Source of the DNA: Aureobasidium sp. EXF-3400
Lineage: Eukaryota > Ascomycota > Dothideomycetes > Dothideales > Saccotheciaceae
Reading direction: 5' to 3'
Assembly (NCBI GenBank): GCA_024195585.1
Contig: SWBL01000008.1
Coordinates: forward strand, 295,764-359,763
DNA: 64,000 nt
In this document: one piece after another, positions 1 through 9,459 of the stretch
How the letters are laid out: every line of letters begins with the position of its first letter
Numbering within the stretch: the first letter of the stretch is position 1
Translations under genes and position numbers: made by a program
The notes under the pieces: generated by a model
The model's input: the letters and a program-made list of their open reading frames with translations, nothing else
Told to the model about the DNA's origin: nothing
Database searches by the model: none

Positions 1-954
1 AGAACTACGAATGATTAGTTGGTGCTCGAGAATGCGTACATAAGGCGCACGTACATGTTTCATAGGATCCATGCTGTCCATCCAAAGACCAACTTCTTCG
101 ACAAAGACTTGCATGAACAGAGTCTCCTCTTGGGTAGTGAGAAATTCACGTCTTCCCTCAGTGGTATCATCTTGGTCTTGTTGTTGGCTGTAGGCTGATA
201 TCGAATTTCTCTGTTGGTTTGAGAAAGGAGAATCTTGAGTGGCATGGTTGGATGTGTTGTACGTGCCGTACTTGTGATCATCCGTCGATGGATATGATTC
301 GGGAAGCATACCCTGAATTGGCGGCAGCGCTTGATATGACATGTTTGGGTCAGAGGGAGGGTTTCCTTGAGTCTGCGCTTGGGCGTGAGCTTGTGCCTGA
401 GCATGAGCTTGCGCTTGAGCATGGGCTTGAGCCTGAGCATGAGCGTGAGCCTGTGCCTGCGCCTGAGCTTGAGCTTGGGCATGAGCGTGCTGCGCTTGAG
501 CATGTGCCTGTGCTTGAGCCTGGGCGTGTGCGTGAGCCACGGCAGCAGGATTGTATTCGAACATGGGCATTCCTGTCATGTCGGTGGTTTGTAGATGCGC
601 CTGTACGATGGAAGGCCGCGAAGGACGCGCATCCTTTGCGCCGTACTTCTCCAAGCCTCCAACATACTCAGAAGCAATATCGCGAGACTCGTCCATGAAG
701 TCTACCTTCCATTCCAGCGTGGGAGCCTTCTGCGGCGGACCTTGACAATTTGTGTCGATGAAGTTGAGACGCAGACCGCGTTTACATTGGCGATTGGACT
801 TTCGACAGTTCTGGCAGATGGGAGCTCCCTCGTCGCACTTGAGATGGCGCTCGCGACACGTCAAACAGCCGGTGCGGACGCGCTTTGGTTTGGATACGAC
901 AGCTGCTGCAGCATCGGGCGCAGGCACGTCGCCATTGCCTGTTGGCGTCGTCAT
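1..954 (-). CDS. Zn(II)2Cys6 transcription factor, cut by the window edge
   Basis: Reading on the minus strand from ATG at 954, the frame stays open to base 1, giving the first ~318 residues; the C-terminus lies outside the window. Residues ~27-55 form a binuclear zinc cluster with spacing C-x2-C-x6-C-x6-C-x2-C-x6-C, beginning RTGCLTCRERHLKCDE and followed by a basic stretch. This is the fungal Gal4-type DNA-binding domain, so a nuclear sequence-specific regulator is expected. A long Ala-His/Ala-Gln tract follows (~residues 138-193), then a Gln/Ser/Asp-rich linker and a start of helical sequence (TLFMQVFVEEVGLWMDSMDP) that looks like the fungal-specific effector domain. The cluster resembles regulators of the OefC type as I remember them, but I would not name a target. 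No intron is needed in the visible part. Confidence 0.88.
   Translation of the reverse strand, partial: MTTPTGNGDVPAPDAAAAVVSKPKRVRTGCLTCRERHLKCDEGAPICQNCRKSNRQCKRGLRLNFIDTNCQGPPQKAPTLEWKVDFMDESRDIASEYVGGLEKYGAKDARPSRPSIVQAHLQTTDMTGMPMFEYNPAAVAHAHAQAQAQAHAQAQHAHAQAQAQAQAQAHAHAQAQAHAQAQAHAQAQAHAQAQTQGNPPSDPNMSYQALPPIQGMLPESYPSTDDHKYGTYNTSNHATQDSPFSNQQRNSISAYSQQQDQDDTTEGRREFLTTQEETLFMQVFVEEVGLWMDSMDPMKHVRAPYVRILEHQLIIRSS
375..540 (-). repeat. Low-complexity GCNCAN minisatellite coding for Ala-His/Ala-Gln
   Basis: About 165 bp made of near-identical six-base steps (GCT/GCA/GCC alternating with CAG/CAA/CAT/CAC). It is translated within the Zn2Cys6 gene as alternating Ala with Gln or His. The reading frame is preserved. 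Codon third positions vary, so it is not a fresh pure microsatellite. Such tracts change length easily between strains. Confidence 0.85.
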
Positions 955-1675
955 GAGACTAGGATGCGTCCTCGTCGCTTAGCAGCTGTAGCTGAACTGG
1001 ACGTGGCCGGCTAGTCGCGAGCGTCGCTGAGTCGAGTCGTCGAGTCGAGTCGAAACAAAAGCAGTTGGCGACGACGCTTTTGTTGGTAGATGCGGGCACG
1101 AACTTTCCTAGTGGACCAAGTCGCGGCAGCTAGGCAGTACTGTTCGCACGACGGCGCGCGCTACAAGGTGGATTGAGTCAAACGAGATGGAAACAGAGCA
1201 TCAAGAGTGATGGTGAACTCAAAAGCGCGATGCAAAGGTGGGAAGTCGCTGCCGAAAGCACGTCTGCACATGCCCTCGTTCGCTCGTTCTCGCGCTTGGA
1301 CCCGCCCACTGCCTCGCTTCCAAGTTCCGTCTTGCTCCTTCCTAATCCTCTGATCCTCCTGTTCCGCTATCGAGCTTGCTTCGTCTTCCCTGTTTTGTGC
1401 ATGCTCTTGTGCATTTCAGCTCTGACACTGCCGACTCGATCCGCTCGCTTATGCTACCTGCTGCAATAGTTGCTTGCCCGTTAAGAATCGCGCCATTCTG
1501 CAACACTATCTTGCCTGTTGCTCCTCTCGGCTCTTGTGCTGAACAGACCCTTTGGCTGGCTCAATTGGCAACCCGAGCCTACTCACGGACGCCTTCCCGC
1601 TGTCATCTGTCACTTTGTACCGAGCACCTCTCATGATCTGTACCTGAACAGGTTTCAAAGCCCACACTGCTGCAC
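955..1675. other. Divergent intergenic region
   Basis: Shared upstream region of the Zn2Cys6 gene (minus) and the ASA1 gene (plus). It has a short direct repeat of GAGTCGAGTCG around 1028-1052 and pyrimidine-rich stretches around 1310-1420. Short open frames here have no recognisable protein features. No RNA gene seen. Confidence 0.5.
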
Positions 1676-2959
1676 ATGGCTCTATTACAAACTGCTACTC
1701 TGCCTCCTGCACAGCCAGCCTATGTACTGAGAGGTCATAACGCACAGATTCACAGTGTTTGCTTTGTGCGCCATAACACCCGTCTTTTGACTGGTGACGC
1801 TGAAGGCTGGCTCGTCCTATGGAACCTTGCTTCCAGGCGACCTGTCGCTGTATGGAGGGGTCATTCTGCTGCTATCCTAGCCCTCTCAAGTTGGGCAGAT
1901 GACAGACTGATTACGTGAGTTGTATGCACATATTATTTTCATCTTTTGCCATTATTCTGATGAGATTCAAGACATGGGAGAGACAGTAAATTGCATGTTT
2001 GGCAACTGAAAGCATCAGACGAACCCACCTTCTCTGTTGTTCTTCCCGTAGAAGACCCTATTACACCCCGCCATGAGCCATGGCTGCTGCATACGATTTC
2101 GGTAAACACTCTCAACTTCTGTTCATTCTCCGCATGTGAAGCCTCTCCATCAGAAGCTGCTCAACTAAGCCCTGATGCCGTCGATCAGGCCCTGCTTGTT
2201 GCTGTCCCAGGTGATACTGAAGGCGATATTGACGTTTATCTTTTGCCTTCTAAAGTAAAGCTCAGTACCATCCGTGCCCCCAACACTACCAAGCTAGGTA
2301 AGTTGTTTTCTGTTCCTTTCTTCCTGGGTTGCTGCTGACAATGCCAATAAGGCATGGCCATGTGTGTCAAGATTTCCACCCAGGATGGCCAACTTGTGTT
2401 GATAGCAGGCTACGAGAGTGGGCATTGCTGTCTGTGGCGTTACGACCCAGAAAAAAGCCAATGGGCCTTGTTGTCAACCATCAAGAGTCACAGTCAGCCA
2501 ATCCTCTCACTAGATGTCGCAAATGGTCTTCAAAGATACTATACGTCTGCTGCAGACGCTACTATTGCTTGCTACTATCTTACAGACCTGACAGCATCCC
2601 AGCCTATCAAGACAGCTCAAACTAAACACTCTGGCCAGCAGTCTCTTCATGTTCGATCCGACAACAAGATATTTGCTACAGCTGGTTGGGACGGATGTGT
2701 ACGCGTGTACTCTGCAAAAACTATGCGTGAACTCGCTGTGTTAAAGTGGCACAAGCAGGGCTGCTATGCCCTGGCATTTGCAGACCTATCATCAAGGGAA
2801 GCCGAAAGCTCGGCAGATGAAGGCATGAACTCAGACCAGAGACAAGCTTCTACTACACTCCAAACAGTCGGACAGAGACGAGAGACCAAAGCTCAGACAA
2901 CGCACTGGATAGCTGCAGGGTCAAAAGATGGAAAAGTTTCGCTTTGGGATATCTATTGA
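1676..2959 (+). CDS. ASA1: ASTRA-associated protein 1 (WD40 repeat)
   Basis: Three exons, 1676-1914, 1972-2297 and 2352-2959, join in frame to 390 residues. Both introns are GT-AG (57 and 54 nt), and the first splice restores ITHGRDSKLHVW, a typical WD-repeat edge. WD40 repeats are seen from the start (LRGHNAQIHSVCF, GDAEGWLVLWNL, WRGHSAAILAL) to the end (GSKDGKVSLWDIY), with a longer insertion in the second exon. This order and spacing is that of ASA1, a subunit of the ASTRA complex that works with Tra1/TTI-TELO2 in chromatin and PIKK biology. The acidic low-complexity segment near residue 350 interrupts the last blade. It ends 21 bp from the convergent DBP7 gene. Confidence 0.85.
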
Positions 2960-2980
2960 AGAAAGGAAAGAAGTTGGCAA

Positions 2981-5410
2981 TCAACCAAGGTTGAACTCCG
3001 AAGCACCACCACCCATCATAGCCTTTGTCTTTGCACGCATTATCCTGGCTGCTTCCTGAGCATCAGTCATCTGTGGACCGTCGTCTCCGTCAGGTGCAGA
3101 TTTCTTTTCGCCCGAACTCTTTGCACCCTTGACATTAGCCTTGTGACGAGAGTCCTTGGACTTCTTGGCATCATCCTTGCCGGGACGTAGACCGGGCACC
3201 TTGATGCTGCCAGGCTTGTCTCTAAGCGCAAATGCCTTAGCCAAGTGACCGAGGTGAAGAGTCTTGATGTTGAAGATTTCTCTCTCTGCCGCTACATGGG
3301 TGGCGTAAGCTCTGATGTGACTTTGGTATGCGCGGCGAGCCTGCTCGAGGTGCTTCGGGTTCTCGAGAGCCCATCTTTCGACATCCAGTTGCCAGTCAGT
3401 TGCCTTCTCTTCCCATTCGCGACCAGAAGAAACTGTGCCCGAAGTTGGCGTCAGACCCTTCTTCAACAGCTCAACAGCATCGTGTCGAGTGAGACCGTGT
3501 CCAGCATCTCGTCGATCTTCTTTCAAAATGTCGACGTATCCTTCCTCGTTACCAGGTTGAAGGAAGATCAAGGCTCGACCGTCACGTCCTGCACGAGCGG
3601 TACGTCCAATACGATGGAGGTGATCATCTTTGCTGAAGGCGGGATCGTATTCGATGACAAAGTCGACGTTTGGAAGATCCAGACCACGAGAAGCAACATC
3701 AGTACATATCATGACCGAAGCATCCTTGTTGTTGGTAAAGGCCTTGAGCGTAGATGTACGAATATTTTGAGGCAGCGAACCGTGCATGCGGAAAATGGAA
3801 ACATCGTTGTCTTTACCGGAGATGATTGGTGAAATAGCTTCAGTGCACGCATCGTCGATCGAACCTCCCTGTCTAATCTTGCCTGGAGCGAGCTTCTTTT
3901 CGTAATTTGATAATTCTTTCTCCTTTTCTTTCTTCGCTGGGGTCGTGATAGGGTTCATCTTATCCAGGTCAGATAGTTCCGGGTTCTTTTTCCTTTCCTC
4001 CTTAGCCTCGGATCCGGTGATTTTCTTTTGTCCACCACGCGTCAGGACTTCGAAATGGAAATCGACGGAGTCGGCGCATGACATGAACACGATCGTCTTC
4101 ATAACGGATCCCTTCCTTGCAAATGATCTACGAAGAATGGCAGCAAGTGTGACCAGTCTCAACTTCGCAGGAACGACAGCGTATGACTGCTTCAACTGAG
4201 CGGGTGCTGAGAAGGCATGACCGTTCTTCTCTGCGTCTTCAGCATCTCTAGGCTTCTCGGCAGAAATTGACACAGCCTCCTTCAGAGTGATATTTCCCAG
4301 TCTTTCAACATCCATCTTGATGGTTGCGGAACACAAAACGGTTGTTCGTTTCTCGGGCAGTCCAGGGATGGGTGTTTGCTGGACTTTTCGCATACGCAGA
4401 TTCATCAAGGAGACAATCTTCTGAATGTCGTTTTCGAAACCAAGTTCCATCAGACGATCACCTTCGTCCAACACTAGCCATCTTACGTTGCTGACATCCA
4501 ATCTCTCAGTGTGCTCCAGATGATCGACCAGACGACCAGGAGTAGCAACCAAAATGTTCAGACCTTTTCTTAATCTCGCCTTCTCGGACTGTTTCTTCTC
4601 TCCACCGATGACGGTTCCAGCAACAATCCAGTGGGCGGCTCCGAGTAACGACTCAAGGACAGTAGAAATCTGCTTGCTGAGTTCTCGCGTGGGCGCTAGA
4701 ATGATGGCAAATAATCCAGAGTCTCGTGTAAGACCACCGGTGCCACCGTTTGCTTTCCTTGCAGTCTCTGACATGGTAACCAGGCGTTGCACGATGGGAA
4801 GGAGGTAGGCCAGTGTTTTACCGGAACCAGTCTCGGCCTGGATAAAAGCGTCCGAGTCATCTTTCACCAACTGTGCAACAGCCTTGGCCTGAATAGCTGT
4901 TGGGGCCTTGATAGCCATCTTTTCTAGCAGGTGGCGAGCAACATTTGGCGATAGACCCAAGGAGGTGAATGTGTCGAGTTCGGAACTCAAGGGGGCGTTC
5001 GAAGGCTGGATAGGTTCTGCATCTTCTGCTTCCTCCTCTTCTTCAACGGGAGCGGTCGTGGCAGTTGGGTTGTAGGTGAACAAGGACGAGATGACTTCCT
5101 TCGGACGTTGTCGTGAGGCATTGGTGCTGTCTCTAGGACCAGTGCGGCCAGTGGTATGTGTGGGCTTGTATTCACCTCCGTCGGTTCTTTGGCGCTTGAA
5201 GGGACGGGGTTCCGAATTCGAGCCTGACCGTACGTCGTTCTTTGCATCGTTATCCTTCTTATAATCCGGGTTGTTCTTGTTCTGGCCGTATTGCAAGGCC
5301 TTCTTCGCAGTCAAACGATCCTTCCAGCGGCCACCCTTGTATGCGGTAGTTTTGGGAGCCCACGGTTGGTCGCCAACCGCGAAATTCAAAAGCATTCCAT
5401 CGTCAGCCAT
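2981..5410 (-). CDS. DBP7: ATP-dependent RNA helicase DBP7 (DEAD-box, ribosome biogenesis)
   Basis: An uninterrupted frame of 809 residues starting MADDGMLLNFAVGD, which matches the conserved N-terminus of Dbp7/DDX31. Helicase motifs in order: Q-motif region ~160-175, motif I AETGSGKT (~192), Ia PTREL (~240), TPGR (~291), motif II DEGD (~315, the variant typical of this subfamily), SAT (~361) and HRIGRTARAGR near residue 600. Dbp7 is a nucleolar helicase acting on early 60S pre-ribosomes. A basic, Lys-rich tail (~740-790) fits nucleolar RNA binding. A long insert lies between the two RecA lobes (Glu/Lys-rich, ~470-530), as in fungal homologues. The stop is 21 bp from the ASA1 stop. Confidence 0.95.
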   Translation of the reverse strand: MADDGMLLNFAVGDQPWAPKTTAYKGGRWKDRLTAKKALQYGQNKNNPDYKKDNDAKNDVRSGSNSEPRPFKRQRTDGGEYKPTHTTGRTGPRDSTNASRQRPKEVISSLFTYNPTATTAPVEEEEEAEDAEPIQPSNAPLSSELDTFTSLGLSPNVARHLLEKMAIKAPTAIQAKAVAQLVKDDSDAFIQAETGSGKTLAYLLPIVQRLVTMSETARKANGGTGGLTRDSGLFAIILAPTRELSKQISTVLESLLGAAHWIVAGTVIGGEKKQSEKARLRKGLNILVATPGRLVDHLEHTERLDVSNVRWLVLDEGDRLMELGFENDIQKIVSLMNLRMRKVQQTPIPGLPEKRTTVLCSATIKMDVERLGNITLKEAVSISAEKPRDAEDAEKNGHAFSAPAQLKQSYAVVPAKLRLVTLAAILRRSFARKGSVMKTIVFMSCADSVDFHFEVLTRGGQKKITGSEAKEERKKNPELSDLDKMNPITTPAKKEKEKELSNYEKKLAPGKIRQGGSIDDACTEAISPIISGKDNDVSIFRMHGSLPQNIRTSTLKAFTNNKDASVMICTDVASRGLDLPNVDFVIEYDPAFSKDDHLHRIGRTARAGRDGRALIFLQPGNEEGYVDILKEDRRDAGHGLTRHDAVELLKKGLTPTSGTVSSGREWEEKATDWQLDVERWALENPKHLEQARRAYQSHIRAYATHVAAEREIFNIKTLHLGHLAKAFALRDKPGSIKVPGLRPGKDDAKKSKDSRHKANVKGAKSSGEKKSAPDGDDGPQMTDAQEAARIMRAKTKAMMGGGASEFNLG

Positions 5411-6031
5411 GGTGAATGCAAATATTATGTGTCGACACGAAAAGTTGATGCAGCGTCTGGAAAATTTCCAGACTGACCCAAACGGGAAGATTCAAGAAAC
5501 CATCTGGGGTAAATCGAGCTTGGACCAGGCACATGTCCGCAACTCTCTCCCGAGCTGCCTCGTTGCCTTATCGCTGTCTTCCTCACCTGCACTTGTCAAG
5601 ATTCATGCAAGAATCCTTGAGGTACTGCCGCAGACCGCTTGTGCTCAAGTTATCAAGGTAGTATTCAATATCATAAAGACTCGTGTCCCTGGACCATCAC
5701 AGGGACACTTCGATTGGCTGCGTGAGATTGCTCTGCAGCCACGCGCCACTCTCTTGCCAGCAGCTTTCCACTTCAGCTCAGCCCAGCAAGCCCACACACC
5801 AGCTTTTGCTGCTAAATGGTTATGTCCTCGCTCATCACCGAGTAGTTATGTTTCAGATGTGCCATGGGTTTGCTGATCTGCGTATGTGGCAGCGCTGAGA
5901 CACGAGAAAACCGTTGAACCATGACGTGTGTCGAACACCACCTACATGCTGATATGCATCCTGTGCCGCCTGCATATCAGAAAAAAATTCATATCCTGCT
6001 CTCTATCATCACAACTCTCATAATCGTCAAC
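5411..6031. other. Divergent intergenic region
   Basis: Separates DBP7 (minus) from the MDR oxidoreductase (plus). A frame continues antisense out of DBP7 but has no recognisable features. No tRNA or repeat seen. Confidence 0.45.
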
Positions 6032-7182
6032 ATGGCTCAAAGGATGCGAGCCGTACAGTACACTTCGGTACAGGGAGGATTTGAGAAGAACTTACGCTAT
6101 ACTGAAGGTAGTACAACTGTTCCCCTCTTCCCTTTTTGCGTAGTTCTGACCGTTCAATTCTCCAGAGGCCTTATGCCCACCCCACGATGAACAGATGCAA
6201 CGTGGAGACCACATTATGGTCGAAGTCATCTCTGCCTCTATTAACCAACTGGATTGGAAGATGGCCGAGACTCCTGTTATCGGAAAGGCTTTGACTTACT
6301 CGTTCGCATCTTCCGCCACGATACCTGGCATGGACTATTGTGGCAGAATCAAGTCAACGGGCTCTATCATTGATAGCTTCAGCATTGGCGAACTAGTCTA
6401 TGGACGGCTAACCAGACCTACGTCTTCAGGAACTCTTGCTCAATATGTAAGGGTCTTGAATTGAAGAAATAGAACGATGAAATACTGATTTATGCTAGGT
6501 CAACATCGACCCCGGCACTTGTATACCACTTCCAGAAGGAGTCAACCCAGACCATGCTGCCACGATTGGTGTCGCTGGAGAGACGGCTTACCGTAGCATC
6601 GCGCCGAATGTGCACACTGGCGACAGGGTCTTCATCAATGGAGGCTCCTCAGGCACGGGCACTTTCGGTATCCAAATTGCCAAACTTTTGGGCTGCCATG
6701 TCACCGTATCCTGCTCAACATCGACCATCGAACTTTGCAAAGAGCTCGGTGCAGATGATGTCTTCGATTATACAAAAAACGATCTCATAGCCAACCTAAT
6801 CGAATCTGGGAGGACGGAACCGTTCGATCTTGTAGTAGATGACGTTGGTCAGCCAACAGATCTCTACAAAGAGTCCCATCTCTACCTCAAACCAGAGGGC
6901 AAGTTCATCTCGATCGGCAGCAAGAACGACATTGCCTCACTCGCAGCACGCACCCTTCCGACGTTCTTGGGTGGCGGCAGGCGCAAGTCGGAACAGGTCC
7001 ACGTTCTGCTTGGAACACATCGGGACGATCTGGTCCAGCTTGGAAGATGGATGGCTGAGGGCAAGATCAGGGCTGTCATTGACTCGACTTATCCTCTGGC
7101 AGATGCGGCAGAGGCATATGCAAAATTGAAGGGTGGCCATACTCATGGAAAGATTGTAATTCGGGTGGGCGCGAAGAAATAA
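6032..7182 (+). CDS. Medium-chain NAD(P)H dehydrogenase/reductase, quinone-oxidoreductase-like
   Basis: Three exons (6032-6107, 6166-6446, 6499-7182) give 346 residues. The introns are 58 and 52 nt with normal GT-AG ends. The fold is a GroES-like N-terminal half (IMVEVISASINQLDWKM, then PGMDYCGRI) followed by a Rossmann half with GGSSGTGTFGIQIAKLLG and the C-terminal GKIVIRV strand. This is the MDR superfamily, zinc-independent quinone oxidoreductase/reticulon-4-interacting type: no structural-zinc cysteine cluster is seen. Members reduce quinones or enones with NADPH; the substrate here cannot be told. The start is set by the conserved MRAVQYTSVQGGF strand. It lies divergent from DBP7. Confidence 0.87.
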
Positions 7183-7503
7183 GCCGGGCCAGGAGGTCTC
7201 GCGCATGTACAATAAGTAGACTATACAAGCTTTAATCGGGCTTTATCGTTGTCGCAATGGTGACTGGAAGGTGTGATCAGAAGCTGGGCGTATTTTGAAG
7301 CACAATCTGGGTATTGCCCATACTCAAAACCACCGCGTACTGTGTATACTCGACAACGAGCAGCTGCAATTTCGACTTGCCAAAATGGTGACAATGGGTT
7401 GAAAAAACGACATCGACCTCGCAGCGCGGGGACGAGCGACTCGAAGACTAAGCAAGACTTCCATTGTCATCACAGCACAGCTTAGCAGCACAGGCACGAC
7501 AGG

Positions 7504-8642
7504 ATGGCCTTCCCGAGGTTCCGCTCCTTCCAAGGTATATACTGCTTACTTCGGCGCTCTTTTGAGAGGACACTATCTCACAGCTCATAGCGGTCTCACA
7601 ATGCCTCCCATACACGCCGAGCGTCGTCAGACGCGCGATACATACTTTTCGCGAAGTCCAGCCCCTCCGCACATTCAGAAAAGAGCTTCAGGCATCTCAA
7701 AGGACAGTGGGCTTCGTCCCAACTATGGGCGCATTGCATGAGGGTCACATCTCATTAATGCGTCAAGCCGCCGCCGAGAACACCGATGTCTTCGTGAGCA
7801 TTTACGTCAATCCTACTCAGTTCGGCGTCAATGAGGATTTGGACAGCTACCCGAAGACATGGCAAGAGGATATGGATAAGCTACAAGCTCTCAACGACGA
7901 ACTTCAGGTCAAGGAAGGGTCCGGGAAAATTACCGCCATCTTTGCACCCATCACCAAGACCATGTACCCGACACTGCCGCCAACATCTGAAATCACAGGC
8001 CCAGGATCCTTCGTTACAATCACACCTTTGGGGAGCCTGCTTGAAGGCGCCTCGCGCCCAGTCTTCTTCCGTGGTGTTGCTACTGTCTGTATGAAGCTGT
8101 TCAACATCGTCATGCCTGAGCGCGTCTACTTTGGACAAAAAGACGTTCAGCAGACGGTCGTTATCAAGCGCATGGTGAAGGACTTCCACCTTGATACCGA
8201 GGTCAAGATTGGGCCAACAGAACGTGAGGCTGATGGTTTGGCCATGAGCTCGAGGAACGTCTATCTAGGTGCAAGGAGAAGGGAGGTGGGTGTAGTCTTG
8301 TCGCGTGCCCTCAAAGCCGCCGAGAAGAAGTATCTGCAAGGAAAGCGTCTTCGTGCTGATATCCTATGGCCCGCAAACGAGGTCTCAACAAGCAAGATGA
8401 TGGAACAGGACGACCTGCCTCCATCCAAGCGTGCTAGGGTCGAGGTGGACTACATCTCGCTGGCAGACCCAGATACCATGGAGGAGATCGAGGTCGTGGA
8501 TGCCTCCAAGGGGGCCATTCTCAGTGGAGCTATGAAGATGCTGCCTCTGGAAGAACCTCAAGAAGGGGAGGATTGCGGTCTAGGTGGCGGCGTTGTTCCC
8601 GTCAGACTGATTGACAACATTATCCTACAACCGATAAACTAA
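7504..8642 (+). CDS. PAN6: Pantothenate synthetase (pantoate-beta-alanine ligase)
   Basis: The enzyme joins pantoate and beta-alanine with ATP in vitamin B5/CoA synthesis. Motifs are plain: GFVPTMGALHEGHISLM (HIGH-type nucleotide loop), NPTQFG, YFGQKDVQQ and AMSSRNVYL. The body frame has no ATG upstream of GFVPTMG. I therefore propose a short first exon 7504-7534 (MAFPRFRSFQ) joined over a 56-nt intron (7535-7590, GTATAT...TAG) to 7591-8642, giving 360 residues. That N-terminus is basic and Ser/Arg-rich with no acid residues, suggesting mitochondrial import. An insert after ~residue 285 contains PPSKRARVE and is absent from bacterial PanC. The ATG at 7601 is in another frame and should not be used. 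Confidence 0.92.
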
Positions 8643-9459
8643 ACAATGAATACAGGGCAATATGCTCAAGGACATCTTGTCCGAGAAGGAAAATACTCCT
8701 GTGAAGATGAATTATGTGTCTGAATATTGCATGGAAAGATCGCCATATATGGATGTTACCCAAGATAGCAGATCGATAGGCCCGATGTACAGAACAACCA
8801 AATTAGCCTTGTGTTCCCTCGGATTGTTTGACATGCAGCATGCTGAGAATATGGAAATAATAAACAACGGCAAGTCGGTGCACGATGTCGCCGGCTAGTG
8901 TTGATGATGGTTCGTCGATCCCTGCCGAGACCTTCGAAGTCCGTAGCGGGGAAGCCTTTTTCAAGACCTCATGACGATCTTGCTGCATACCTGCATGTTC
9001 AATCCTTGGTTACTCTGCCGTTTGACTGCGCCAACAACGAGGCTTCCGCCGTGTTGTTTTCACGACGCACTGCCTTATGTTACACCACTGATCCCGTGAA
9101 CCGCAAGCCCTGCGAGGCGAAGATGGATATGTGTCTTGGTCTCTCCAGCAGCCTAAGAATCACAATCTGGCTTGAGCCAGTGATGATGCTCGACAAAAAG
9201 AACAAGAGGGAGCACAAAGTCTGTCTTTAACAAGCCGCTGTCATGATAAGGCCCACAGATGCTGTTTTAATCCTGGTCAAATCCTCTTCAGTACATGACT
9301 CATACGTACGTCGGCTCTCCAACCCAAACACCTCGACCATGGGGCGAAATCAATGATGCCACTGCGCGTACTACCCTCCCTTAGCAACAGCCCAATCCTG
9401 TTGGTATATCCCCCAAGGTAAGTTTAGTCAATCGGACAACCGGCATTGGCATCCCACCG
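8643..9459. other. Intergenic, nothing recognised
   Basis: About 0.8 kb between the pantothenate synthetase gene and the membrane-protein gene. Only short frames without domain features. No repeats or RNA genes seen. Confidence 0.45.

Noticed and set aside
5271..5876. 201-residue plus-strand frame leaving DBP7
   Set aside because: Its first part is antisense to the conserved DBP7 N-terminus and the rest has no domain features; a shadow frame.
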